DNA of 35,602 nucleotides from contig JAMCSN010000290.1 in assembly GCA_023381535.1 (NCBI GenBank), positions 1 to 35,602 on the forward strand. Reading direction: 5' to 3'. The notes under the pieces are model-generated. The model was not told the DNA's origin. It worked only from the letters and a program-made list of their open reading frames with translations, and ran no database searches. Below are positions 26,801-34,687 of this stretch, in pieces; position 1 is the first letter of the stretch; each line of letters begins with the position of its first letter. This DNA comes from Bacteroidota bacterium. Lineage in GTDB: Bacteria > Bacteroidota > Ignavibacteria > Ignavibacteriales > Melioribacteraceae. The translations under genes and the position numbers were made by a program.

Positions 26801-28296
26801 CGCTCGGCAATTTGTTGCCGCAAATTTTTGACCAGTCGGGAATTCTTCGTGCAGACTTAACCGTGACGGGAAAAATAAACTCGCCTATTTACGGCGGCTA
26901 TTTGAGTTTGACTCAATGCAAATTCAAATCGATCTACAACAATTTGGAATATCATGCCGGATTGAAACTTCACGTTGACAACAAAGGAATTTCCGTGGAT
27001 AGTTTGATCGTAGCTAATCCGGACAATTCAAAATATCCGGGTGCGATTACGGGTAACGGAAATATTTTGCTGGACGGATTCAAAATCAAAGATTTGAATT
27101 TCAGATTTAACGGGAACCTTGCGGTGCTGGGACGGCAATCGCAAAATGTTAGTCCGAACTTGTACGGAGATTTATTAATCGGCACCGACGGCGACTGGAC
27201 TTTAACGAAACGCGGTAATAGACTTTATTTCAGCGGAAATATTTTGCTGCAGCAAACGGATTTAACATACGTAACCAGCGAAGCATATAGCGGTTCGTCA
27301 AATAAGAATTTCAATTTTGTGTATGTGGAAGATTCGACAAAAATTGATAAGGAATTAATCAGATTCAAAAAAATTCTTTCGCGTGAAAGCGATTTGCAAA
27401 CGAACGGCGCCGACAGAACAGTGCCTTCGTTGAACTTTGATTACGATATCGGCATAGTTGCCGAGAACCCCGCAAGACTCACATTTATTTTGTCGCAAGC
27501 GGCAAATCAAAGATTAATAGTTGAAATGCGCGGCGACTTGAAATATTCCAATGTTGACGGAGATTCTTATGCACAGGGTGCGTTCGAACTAATGTCGGGC
27601 TCGAAGCTGGAATTCTTCAAGACATTCGATGCAACAGGCACCATCCGATTTGAAACCGATATTACGAATCCATACCTGGATATCATTGCAACTTACACGG
27701 GCGATTATCTCGATCCACGTGACGAGAGTGCAGGCACTCAAGAAGTTGCAGTGAAAATAAAAATTAAGGGACCGTTGTCTGAACTTGGCAAGAGTTTGGC
27801 TAACAATCCGGAAAGTATCGGCGTTTACGTCGGCACGCGCAATATTCAAAACAACGTCCGCGAAACGCGGTACGACTATGCCGACGCATTTTCTTTTATA
27901 CTGATGGGAAAATTTAAGGATGATTTGACTGCGCAGGACCGCGCTCAAGTTGCCGGACAAACAAGCGCAATCGGCAATACAGCCACATCATTTTTAGGAT
28001 CGGTGTTAACAAGCTTCGTAAATTCCGCAGTGGGCGATCTTGTTAACAACATTTCGATCAGTCAAACCGGAGACTATACAAAATTCTTTTTGTCGGGCAG
28101 AGTTCAAAATCTTCGTTACACGTTCGGCGGTACAACGGAAATTTTTCAGAACATCGGCAAAGCAAATATAAAATTTGAATATCTTTTCAATCCGCGGTTC
28201 TTAATACGTTTGGAAAGAAGAGATCCGATAGTCACATCATTTGGAGTAGAAGAAAAGATAAGCGAAATTGCATTCAAATATAAATTCGAGTTCTAA
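23812..28296 (+). CDS. tamB: TamB/AsmA-like inter-membrane protein
   Basis: A 1494-residue TamB (DUF490) protein. A short cytoplasmic basic tail and one membrane helix (about 18-38) are followed by a very long run of beta-strands, the groove that bridges the periplasm. A conserved C-terminal domain ends in IAFKYKFEF. Family members shuttle phospholipids to the outer membrane and, with TamA, help fold some outer-membrane proteins. LDPRDESAGTQEV and the SAVGDLVNN region near the end are typical of the DUF490 tail. Its place between LPS-heptose genes and rnr, with one-base overlaps on both sides, ties it to envelope assembly. No TamA is obvious, unless the barrel protein at 30417-33623 fills that role. 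Confidence 0.92.
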   Translation: MSKTKKPKVKRSLFRKIINVFIGIFLGIVFLSLVLLGFSQTKTFREILRKKVIAIANKELNGRLNIEKINGTLLTSLFLQNTSIVVDKDTLLYARKIEIKTSPLQILLKKIYVRKILLEDVKLSLLEDSSGAWNLSKLIKPKPEDTTKSSFSFIVQAADVQLKNIQFRRQTFKNYNSKQVYKNLNFDDLRINDLNFSAQAYADIPQSDFSIIVKELSFKPNLSRFTLKNISGDFTVTKQFASITNFKLITDSSNVRINARLDSLNILGNVNLEDFKNYPLSIDLTAKPFNFDDLSSFINSTEILKGNPSFELKAKGKFGGFRIDKLALDYRNTHIDMSGRVLNLNEPRKLFIQAKVSNTSADYKDVNALLPSLKLPEFAKLKVTDLNMEYEGEPTNFKSKLMGNIDNGKVNIDAVMNVGSKPMTYDIKFETENLNLKPVLNFNTSLNSKGSITGKGVSPADLAADIKFNVLNSVINQIPVDKFDLSSSAKNRTINLEMGGSSNSAHAVVSGSVTFDKDTIPSYSLTGSVRNIDIAKFANDKNYDSNLNFSFSAQGKNFDPDEINGTFTIGLDSSRFKDKEIGYSSIEGTFKKDSTHREILLSSDFVDFGISGSFSLKKAVELLSYESKTIPVIVGDKIKELNPLTIINHETKVDTVASDLPDIVNQDLKFNYDFKFKDFQLIAMLMGNDQLDISGTGSGTVSNLSGNFSISTQLNLDYLVMMEKNRTIYLSDFETDLNFTRDNRYLSFDKIFGTASITGKRFYSKSNIKSISADVTFNQSKLFFNASANYEDMASAEIEGIIKMTPREQQLLIDKASLQYAGTEWTNKDTLKMFFNPDQFKIANWSIQRDASKITLDGIIESSGKQNLTIDATNISGDLLERYLLGLSDGMLYAEGEVKTKIGGEFHNPKINLDLSVKNLKYAKTKLGNITGKLDYADKKIISSFMFLDTTSNMNKPLITMTGTIPIDLDFGTIKNRFIENEDLMLQLKSDDFNLSSLGNLLPQIFDQSGILRADLTVTGKINSPIYGGYLSLTQCKFKSIYNNLEYHAGLKLHVDNKGISVDSLIVANPDNSKYPGAITGNGNILLDGFKIKDLNFRFNGNLAVLGRQSQNVSPNLYGDLLIGTDGDWTLTKRGNRLYFSGNILLQQTDLTYVTSEAYSGSSNKNFNFVYVEDSTKIDKELIRFKKILSRESDLQTNGADRTVPSLNFDYDIGIVAENPARLTFILSQAANQRLIVEMRGDLKYSNVDGDSYAQGAFELMSGSKLEFFKTFDATGTIRFETDITNPYLDIIATYTGDYLDPRDESAGTQEVAVKIKIKGPLSELGKSLANNPESIGVYVGTRNIQNNVRETRYDYADAFSFILMGKFKDDLTAQDRAQVAGQTSAIGNTATSFLGSVLTSFVNSAVGDLVNNISISQTGDYTKFFLSGRVQNLRYTFGGTTEIFQNIGKANIKFEYLFNPRFLIRLERRDPIVTSFGVEEKISEIAFKYKFEF

Positions 28297-30389
28297 TGAA
28301 AAAAGAAGTAAAAGCATTTTTCAAAAATCATCCGTCATCCAAACTCAAATCAAAAGATTTAGCTAAGAAATTCAATATAAGCGAAGAGTATGCTTACGAG
28401 GAACTGAAACATGTTTTGCATTCATTGACCGAAGAAGGATTCTTGGCAAGAGAAGGCAAGAGATATCAGATCAGCCGGTCGGGCAGCGACAAATTAATCG
28501 GCACGCTGCAAATTATCAGTGAAGGTGATTATGGATTTGTGAAACTGAAAGACAATCAGTTCAAAGATATTTTTGTTGCCGGCAAAAATTTAAAGACTGC
28601 ATTCGACGGCGACCTTGTTGAAGTTGTGCTCATATCAACAAAACGGGGAAAAAGTTTAGAAGGTGAAATCGTAAATGTGGTCGAACGAAAACGAAATGAA
28701 ATTGTCGGCACGCTCCAAAAAAGTAATTCGTTTTATTTTGTTCAACCGGACGATAAAAAGATTCATCGCAATATTTATGTCTCTTCAAACAGATTGAACA
28801 ATGCAAAAGCTGGAGACAAAGTTGTCATCGGAAATATTGAGTGGAAGTCGCAGCAGCTAAATCCCGAAGGACAGATAAAAGAAATTTTCGGTAAAGCCGG
28901 AAGTTATGATGCCGAGATATCGTCAATTGCGCGCGAGTTCGGGTTAACCTACAAATTTCCGAAAGCGGTAATGAAAGAAGCGGAGTCTATTCCGGAAGTC
29001 ATTCCCCCGTCTGAAATAAAGAAGCGATTGGATCTCCGCAGCAAAGACATTTTCACGATCGATCCCGACGACGCAAAAGATTTTGATGATGCTGTTTCGA
29101 TAGAAACTTTACCGAACGGAAATTCGGTAGTCGGTATTCACATTGCCGATGTAAGCCATTATGTGCGCAAGAATTCTTCCATATACGAAGAAGCCCTCAA
29201 CCGCGGTACGAGCGTTTATCTTGTCGGTAAAGTTATTCCGATGCTGCCGGAAAAATTATCAAATAGAATCTGCTCGCTGGTTCCAGGTGAAGACAGACTG
29301 ACATTTTCGGTAATAACTGAATTAACATCGAATGGAAAAGTTGTTAACTACGAAATTCACAAATCCGTTATTAAAAGCAAAAGACGGTTTACTTACGACG
29401 AGGTGCAAAAAATTATTGATTCCGGGAAGGGCGATTTCAGCGACGAAATTTTCAAGTTAAACCAGATTTCCAAAGCGCTACGCGCTAAAAGAAATAAGAA
29501 AGGAAGCATAAACTTTTTTACTCCTGAAGTTGTCTTTAAACTGGATAAACTCGGCAAACCGGCAGATATCCAGATTAAGGAAATCCGCGAAAGTCATAAC
29601 CTGATAGAAGAACTAATGCTCTTGGCTAATCAAATAGTTGCGGAACACACGAAACTTAAATCGAACAAAAGCGCCATACCTTTTGTTTATAGAATACATG
29701 ATTTGCCGGATAAGGAAAAAATTGTTGAGTTTGCCCGGTTTGTAAAATCGCTCGGTTATCATTTCGATCCAAACTCGGCAAATAAATCAAAGCAGTTTCA
29801 AATTCTGCTGGATGAAGTTCAAGGGACGGAAGTAGAAGCGGTGGTTAACGAAATCGCAATACGGTCGATGGCAAAGGCGGTTTATTCAACCAAGAATATT
29901 GGACATTACGGTTTGGGTTTTAAATATTACACACACTTCACTTCGCCAATCCGACGTTTCCCGGACCTTGTTGTTCATAATTTGATTTGCAATTACATCA
30001 CGGAAAAAACGGAGAAAAATTTATCTCTGGAAGAATTGGAAGAAATTTGCAATCATGCATCCGCTCAGGAAAGAAACGCGATTAATGCCGAGCGGCTTTC
30101 CGTTAAGCTGAAACAAATCGAGTATTTGGAAGGTAAAGTAGGTGAAGAATTTCACGGTGTTGTTTCTGGAATAACTCATTTCGGAATATTTGTTGAACTG
30201 AGCCAAACTCTTGCCGAAGGTTTGATAAGGCTTCGTGATTTGGAAGATGATTACTACATTTTCGACGAAAAGAATTATGCGATCAACGGGCGGAGAACCG
30301 GCAGAAGAATCCGTCTTGGTGATAAGGTGAACGTAAAATTGATTAGAGTTGACGGAGAAAAACGCGAGCTTGATTTTATTCTTTTGTAA
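28296..30389 (+). CDS. rnr: Ribonuclease R
   Basis: A 697-residue 3'-5' exoribonuclease of the RNB family. A winged-helix domain (1-65), two cold-shock OB domains (about 70-210), the RNB catalytic domain (~245-570) with the metal-binding Asp cluster in TIDPDDAKDFDDAVS, and a C-terminal S1 domain (EFHGVVSGITHFGIFVEL) follow in the standard order. It lacks the lysine-rich tail of E. coli RNase R. It degrades structured RNA and takes part in tmRNA and rRNA quality control. The ATG overlaps the tamB stop (TAATG), so it is translated with envelope genes. Confidence 0.97.
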   Translation: MKKEVKAFFKNHPSSKLKSKDLAKKFNISEEYAYEELKHVLHSLTEEGFLAREGKRYQISRSGSDKLIGTLQIISEGDYGFVKLKDNQFKDIFVAGKNLKTAFDGDLVEVVLISTKRGKSLEGEIVNVVERKRNEIVGTLQKSNSFYFVQPDDKKIHRNIYVSSNRLNNAKAGDKVVIGNIEWKSQQLNPEGQIKEIFGKAGSYDAEISSIAREFGLTYKFPKAVMKEAESIPEVIPPSEIKKRLDLRSKDIFTIDPDDAKDFDDAVSIETLPNGNSVVGIHIADVSHYVRKNSSIYEEALNRGTSVYLVGKVIPMLPEKLSNRICSLVPGEDRLTFSVITELTSNGKVVNYEIHKSVIKSKRRFTYDEVQKIIDSGKGDFSDEIFKLNQISKALRAKRNKKGSINFFTPEVVFKLDKLGKPADIQIKEIRESHNLIEELMLLANQIVAEHTKLKSNKSAIPFVYRIHDLPDKEKIVEFARFVKSLGYHFDPNSANKSKQFQILLDEVQGTEVEAVVNEIAIRSMAKAVYSTKNIGHYGLGFKYYTHFTSPIRRFPDLVVHNLICNYITEKTEKNLSLEELEEICNHASAQERNAINAERLSVKLKQIEYLEGKVGEEFHGVVSGITHFGIFVELSQTLAEGLIRLRDLEDDYYIFDEKNYAINGRRTGRRIRLGDKVNVKLIRVDGEKRELDFILL

Positions 30390-30416
30390 AGAAATTTTTA
30401 TGCAAAGGTGGTTTGT

Positions 30417-33400
30417 ATGAAAAGAATTTTTTATTTGGTTCTGATTTCACTTTCAATCGGCACAACTATAGATTTTGCGCAGTTCGGTCAGAACAAAGTG
30501 AATTACAAAGACCTGGACTGGTACTACATTCAAACCAAACATTTTGATATTTATTTTGCCAAAGGCGGCGAGAAGATTGCAGAATTTGCCGCATCCGCCG
30601 CCGAAGATGCCGTTAGACAAATACAGAAAGATGTAAACTACCAGCTGAATAACCGCGTAACAATTATTGTTTATAATTCTCACAATGATTTTTCCGAAAC
30701 AAATGTTACTGATGAATATTTCACGCGAGGTACCGGCGGATTTACCGAGCCGTTCAAAAATAGAGTTGTCTTCCCTTTCGAAGGTTCGTACAAAAAATTT
30801 CAGCATGTTATCGCGCATGAACTTGTTCACGCTGTAATGCGTGATATGTACTACGGCGGCACAATTCAGAATATCATTGCAAAAGGAATTACACTTCAGC
30901 TTCCAACTTGGTTTTGGGAAGGCAGCGCGGAATTTATTTCGCAAGGCTGGGAAACCAATACGGACATGTTTATTCGTAACGCAATAACAAGCGAAACGCT
31001 TCCGGATATCAATCAGCTTAATGGTTACTTAGCTTATCGCGGCGGACAATCTTTGTTCAAATACATCGCTGATACTTACGGAAGGCAGAAGGTCGGCGAG
31101 CTGATGAACAAAATTCAAAACCTTGGCGGACTTGAACCTGCGCTTAAAGCTTCCATCGGAATCGGTTTGGAAGATTTGAACGAACGTTGGAAAAAAAGTT
31201 TAAAGAAAGAATATTGGCCCGATGTTGCCACGCGGCAGGACCCGGATGAATTTTCGAAACGATTAACCGACAATAAAAAAGATCACGGCTTTTACAACAC
31301 TAGTCCGTCAATCTCTCCGCAAGGAGACAAAATTGCATTCATTTCCGATAGAGATATTTATCTCGATGTTTATATCATGGATGCACAGGATGGAAAAATT
31401 TTAAAGAAAGTAGTTGAGAGCGGAAAGACTAACAACTTCGAAGAACTTACGGTTCTCAATCCATCGATTGCCTGGTCACCGGACAATATTCGAATTGCAC
31501 TTTCTTCCAAATCCGGCGGGTACGATGTTATTTCGATTATTAATACCGAAACCGGAAACAGCGAAGAACTTCCGTTCCGAATGCCAGGAATCGAATCTGT
31601 AAGCTGGTCGAGAGACGGGAACAAAATTGCTTTCGCAGGGCACAATTCATCGCAATCCGATATTTATGTTTACGATTTTACTACCAAGAAAGTGACAAAC
31701 ATTACCGACGATATCTTCAGCGACTCGGACCCGGTATGGACTCCCGACGGTAAGAAAATAATTTTCTCGTCAGACCGCGAAGCTATTGTCTCGCCGCTGA
31801 AAGACCCGAATGATTTTTCGATGTACAAGCATAATTATAAGCAGCTCGATCTTTACTTGATTGACGTTGATACTAAGAAGATCGATAGAATTACAGATTG
31901 GCAGTTAAGCGATGAAAAATATGCCGCGGTTTCTCAGGACGGAAAAGAAATTTTGTTTGTCTCCGATAAAAATGGAATCAATAATATCTACAGAAAAAAG
32001 ATTTACGTTGATGATAAAGATTCCGTGAAGACTATATTGGCGCAAAAAGCTATTCCGATCACAAACTCAATCAGCGATCTCGGTCAGATTTCCACATCGT
32101 ACGATGGCAAGAAGCTGACTTTCACCGCGCTTTATAATCTCGGTTACAATGTTTTTATGATCAACAATCCGTTTGATATGAAACCGGATTTTGATTCGTT
32201 GAAAGTGACCGATTACATGGCGGAACTTATAAATGCAAAGAACAAGAAGGAACAACCTCAAACAGTTGCTGCGGTCAAAGAGATTGCGAAGGATTCATTA
32301 ACTGTCCACCATGTTGCCGCAGATTCAACAAAGAGCGGCGAGACAACTATTTTTGCCGGTCAATATGTTACCAACAAAAAAGACAAAGCCGATTCGCTTG
32401 CTAACGATTACAGTAAATACGTTTTCACTTCTGAAAAATCCGAAAGCGACAGCGCGCGCGTTGCAAGACGAAATCAATTATTCCATGAAACGCTTGATAA
32501 GAACGGCAACTTTCTGGTGAATAAATATAAAATCAATTTCTCGCCGGACTTGATTTACGCGAATGCCGGGTACAGCACGTTATATGGGCTTCTAGGCACA
32601 ACAGTTTTATCGTTCAGCGATGTTCTCGGAAATCATAGGCTTATCGGAGAAACAAGTTTGCAGATCGATATTAAAAACAGCGACTATGGTTTAGCTTATT
32701 ACTACTTAAAGGAAAGACTCGATCTTGGAATTCAGGCATTCCATACCGCTCGTTTTCTTTATCGTGATACTTATTTCGGTTCCGACTTGTATCGTTTTAC
32801 CAACACATCTGTAATGGGAACGGCAAGCTATCCGTTCGATAGATTTCACCGGATGGATTTTGGTCTCAGCTTGATGGATGTTACTTCCGACAATTTAGAT
32901 AATTTGGCTGTGCCGTCTGATCATAACACTTTCCTTATTCCTTCGGTGAGTTATGTTCAAGACAACGTATTATGGGGTTACACTTCGCCAATAGAAGGTA
33001 CACGCTATAACCTTACCGTTTTCGGCGATCCGGGCTTCTTGAAAAAATCGCAAAGTTTTTACTCGTTTGTTTTCGATTACAGAAATTATTTCCGGTTCTG
33101 GTTCGATAATGGTTTTGTCTTCAGATTATCCGGTGGATTTTCCGGCGGCGGTAATCCTCAAAGATTTTTTATCGGCGGTACCGAAAACTGGATCAACAGA
33201 GTATTCTCAAACAATTCAGTTCCAATTTCCAATGCTGCCGATTTTGCTTTCCTAACTCCGGCACTCCCGTTGCGCGGTTACGATTACGCAGAAAAAATTG
33301 GAACGAAGTACGCTTTGTTAAATCTTGAATTCAGAATTCCAATAATCCGTTACTTATTAACAGGCGGTTTGCCGCTTTTCTTCCAAAACATTTTAGGTGT

Positions 33401-33623
33401 TGCCTTCATCGATGCCGGCTCTGCATGGGATAATACGAGCGCACTTAAACTGATTGGCAGAAACGATAACGGAAATATTGTTACAAAAGATATGCTGCTT
33501 GGAACAGGAGTTGGATTCAGAGTATACATGCTGTTCCTGTGGAGAATTGATATTGCTTGGAAGTACAACCTGGATGGTTTTTCCAAACCGAGATACTACG
33601 TTTCGTTAGGATTGGATTTCTAA
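30417..33623 (+). CDS. Metalloprotease-like, TolB-propeller and outer-membrane barrel fusion protein
   Basis: A 1068-residue three-part protein. A signal peptide is cut near residue 21. Residues ~30-280 resemble gluzincin proteases of the peptidase-MA type: the HExxH motif is HELVH (134-138), followed by PTWFWEGSAEF (163-173), which holds the third zinc-ligand candidate glutamate. Residues ~290-585 have six PD40/TolB-like blades (for example SPQGDKIAFISDR, SWSRDGNKIAF, WTPDGKKIIFSSD). After a polar linker, ~700-1068 is an Omp85/BamA-like barrel ending in YYVSLGLDF. The ATG at 30417 has AAGGTGG 5 bases upstream; a GTG nine bases earlier is less likely. It is 27 bases after rnr and closes the operon. 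The domain assembly is by reading; function is unknown. Confidence 0.85.
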   Translation: MKRIFYLVLISLSIGTTIDFAQFGQNKVNYKDLDWYYIQTKHFDIYFAKGGEKIAEFAASAAEDAVRQIQKDVNYQLNNRVTIIVYNSHNDFSETNVTDEYFTRGTGGFTEPFKNRVVFPFEGSYKKFQHVIAHELVHAVMRDMYYGGTIQNIIAKGITLQLPTWFWEGSAEFISQGWETNTDMFIRNAITSETLPDINQLNGYLAYRGGQSLFKYIADTYGRQKVGELMNKIQNLGGLEPALKASIGIGLEDLNERWKKSLKKEYWPDVATRQDPDEFSKRLTDNKKDHGFYNTSPSISPQGDKIAFISDRDIYLDVYIMDAQDGKILKKVVESGKTNNFEELTVLNPSIAWSPDNIRIALSSKSGGYDVISIINTETGNSEELPFRMPGIESVSWSRDGNKIAFAGHNSSQSDIYVYDFTTKKVTNITDDIFSDSDPVWTPDGKKIIFSSDREAIVSPLKDPNDFSMYKHNYKQLDLYLIDVDTKKIDRITDWQLSDEKYAAVSQDGKEILFVSDKNGINNIYRKKIYVDDKDSVKTILAQKAIPITNSISDLGQISTSYDGKKLTFTALYNLGYNVFMINNPFDMKPDFDSLKVTDYMAELINAKNKKEQPQTVAAVKEIAKDSLTVHHVAADSTKSGETTIFAGQYVTNKKDKADSLANDYSKYVFTSEKSESDSARVARRNQLFHETLDKNGNFLVNKYKINFSPDLIYANAGYSTLYGLLGTTVLSFSDVLGNHRLIGETSLQIDIKNSDYGLAYYYLKERLDLGIQAFHTARFLYRDTYFGSDLYRFTNTSVMGTASYPFDRFHRMDFGLSLMDVTSDNLDNLAVPSDHNTFLIPSVSYVQDNVLWGYTSPIEGTRYNLTVFGDPGFLKKSQSFYSFVFDYRNYFRFWFDNGFVFRLSGGFSGGGNPQRFFIGGTENWINRVFSNNSVPISNAADFAFLTPALPLRGYDYAEKIGTKYALLNLEFRIPIIRYLLTGGLPLFFQNILGVAFIDAGSAWDNTSALKLIGRNDNGNIVTKDMLLGTGVGFRVYMLFLWRIDIAWKYNLDGFSKPRYYVSLGLDF

Positions 33624-33638
33624 AACCCCGGTTGCAAA

Positions 33639-33884
33639 CTATTTTTTTGTTGTTGATGAATCGGGTTTCTTTACTGATGAACTCGATGAAGAACTATTTG
33701 ATTTATTCTTATAGTCCGTTTGATAAAACCCTGACCCTTTAAAGATTGGCCCCGCTCCAGCGCCAATCAATCGTTTAACTTTTCCGCCGCATTGCGGACA
33801 ACCGGTTAACGCTTCTTCTGTAATTCTTTGGAACGCTTCAAACGAGCGACCGCAGTCCAAACATTTATAATCATAAGTCGGCAT
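33639..33884 (-). CDS. FmdB-family zinc-ribbon protein
   Basis: An 81-residue protein starting MPTYDYKCLDCGRSFEAFQ, the standard FmdB/CxxC_CxxC_SSSS signature. Two CxxC pairs (CLDCG and CPQCGG) would hold zinc, followed by a Gly-rich turn (GAGAGPIFKGSGFY) and a Ser/Lys-rich disordered tail. Some members are linked to expression of amidase or formamidase genes, but the general role is unclear. It is convergent with the barrel-protein gene, with a 15-base gap, and is unlikely to be part of that operon. Confidence 0.93.
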   Translation of the reverse strand: MPTYDYKCLDCGRSFEAFQRITEEALTGCPQCGGKVKRLIGAGAGPIFKGSGFYQTDYKNKSNSSSSSSSVKKPDSSTTKK

Positions 33885-34005
33885 ATAATAACTTCTTTTT
33901 TATTTTCATCTTATTGGATGCAAAACTTACATACATAGTTTCAAAAATCAAACTTCTATTTAATTAACCATTTTTTTCGCATATTTGTTCAAAAAAAAAT
34001 CTTCA

Positions 34006-34674
34006 ATGAAAAGTAAAATACCCATCGCTCTCGCTTTTGCCTTAATGCTATTCATGGATGGATGCTTGAACTACACTCAGGTAACCACGATTAAAACAGA
34101 CGGTTCGGGAAACATGTTTATCCATTACTGGATGAAATGGACAACCAAAAGAGATTCACTGCTTGTTGAACAATTTGGAATTTTCAACAAAGACTCCGTT
34201 CAAAAAGAATTTTCTTCTTTATTCAGTTCGATTAAGAATGTTGAAGTCTATCGGGATTATTCGGATAGCACAATACATGCAAAAGTGGAACTCACTTTCA
34301 ATAGTCTTGATTCTTTGAACAGTACAAAAGCATTTAAGAACTCCGCTCTTTCAATTAAAGACGGTCCCAAAAACACAAAAATTTTCTCGCAGTTTATTCC
34401 TCCTATTGCAACCGGATTCGGATTCGAAAGCAAATCGTTTTCCATAACATATATTTATTATTTGCCCGGTGAAATTTTGAGTCATAACGCAACAGAAATA
34501 TCAAACAACAAACTCACGTGGAAGTATTCTCTAGATGAAATCGGCACCGGCAAATATATTACCGCTACTTATCGGCAATTCAAACTGAAAGAAACTCCAT
34601 TATGGATTTACATCAGCGCGATGTTTATACTTGTCGTCGTGGTCGTTTTCCTCTTCAGCAAAAGGATGAAATAA
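34006..34674 (+). CDS. Putative lipoprotein with a C-terminal membrane helix
   Basis: A 222-residue protein of no recognised family. The N-terminus MKSKIPIALAFALMLFMDGC is a secretion signal ending in a possible lipobox, with Cys20 as the acylated residue; the -2 Asp is atypical. The next part is a soluble mixed alpha/beta region (residues ~25-185) that begins NYTQVTTIKTDGSGNM. A hydrophobic helix of about 20 residues (IYISAMFILVVVVVFLFS) and a basic KRMK end follow. A lipid anchor at one end and a helix at the other is unusual, so the first segment may be a plain signal peptide. ATG 34006 was chosen; an in-frame TTG seven codons earlier is less likely. Confidence 0.72.
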   Translation: MKSKIPIALAFALMLFMDGCLNYTQVTTIKTDGSGNMFIHYWMKWTTKRDSLLVEQFGIFNKDSVQKEFSSLFSSIKNVEVYRDYSDSTIHAKVELTFNSLDSLNSTKAFKNSALSIKDGPKNTKIFSQFIPPIATGFGFESKSFSITYIYYLPGEILSHNATEISNNKLTWKYSLDEIGTGKYITATYRQFKLKETPLWIYISAMFILVVVVVFLFSKRMK

Positions 34675-34687
34675 GCAACCCGTCCTC

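Noticed and set aside
33624..33660. A terminator between the barrel-fusion gene and the FmdB gene
   Set aside because: A T-run (about 33642-33648) is present, but the only inverted repeat is a 4-base stem in AACCCCGGTT. It is too weak to call.
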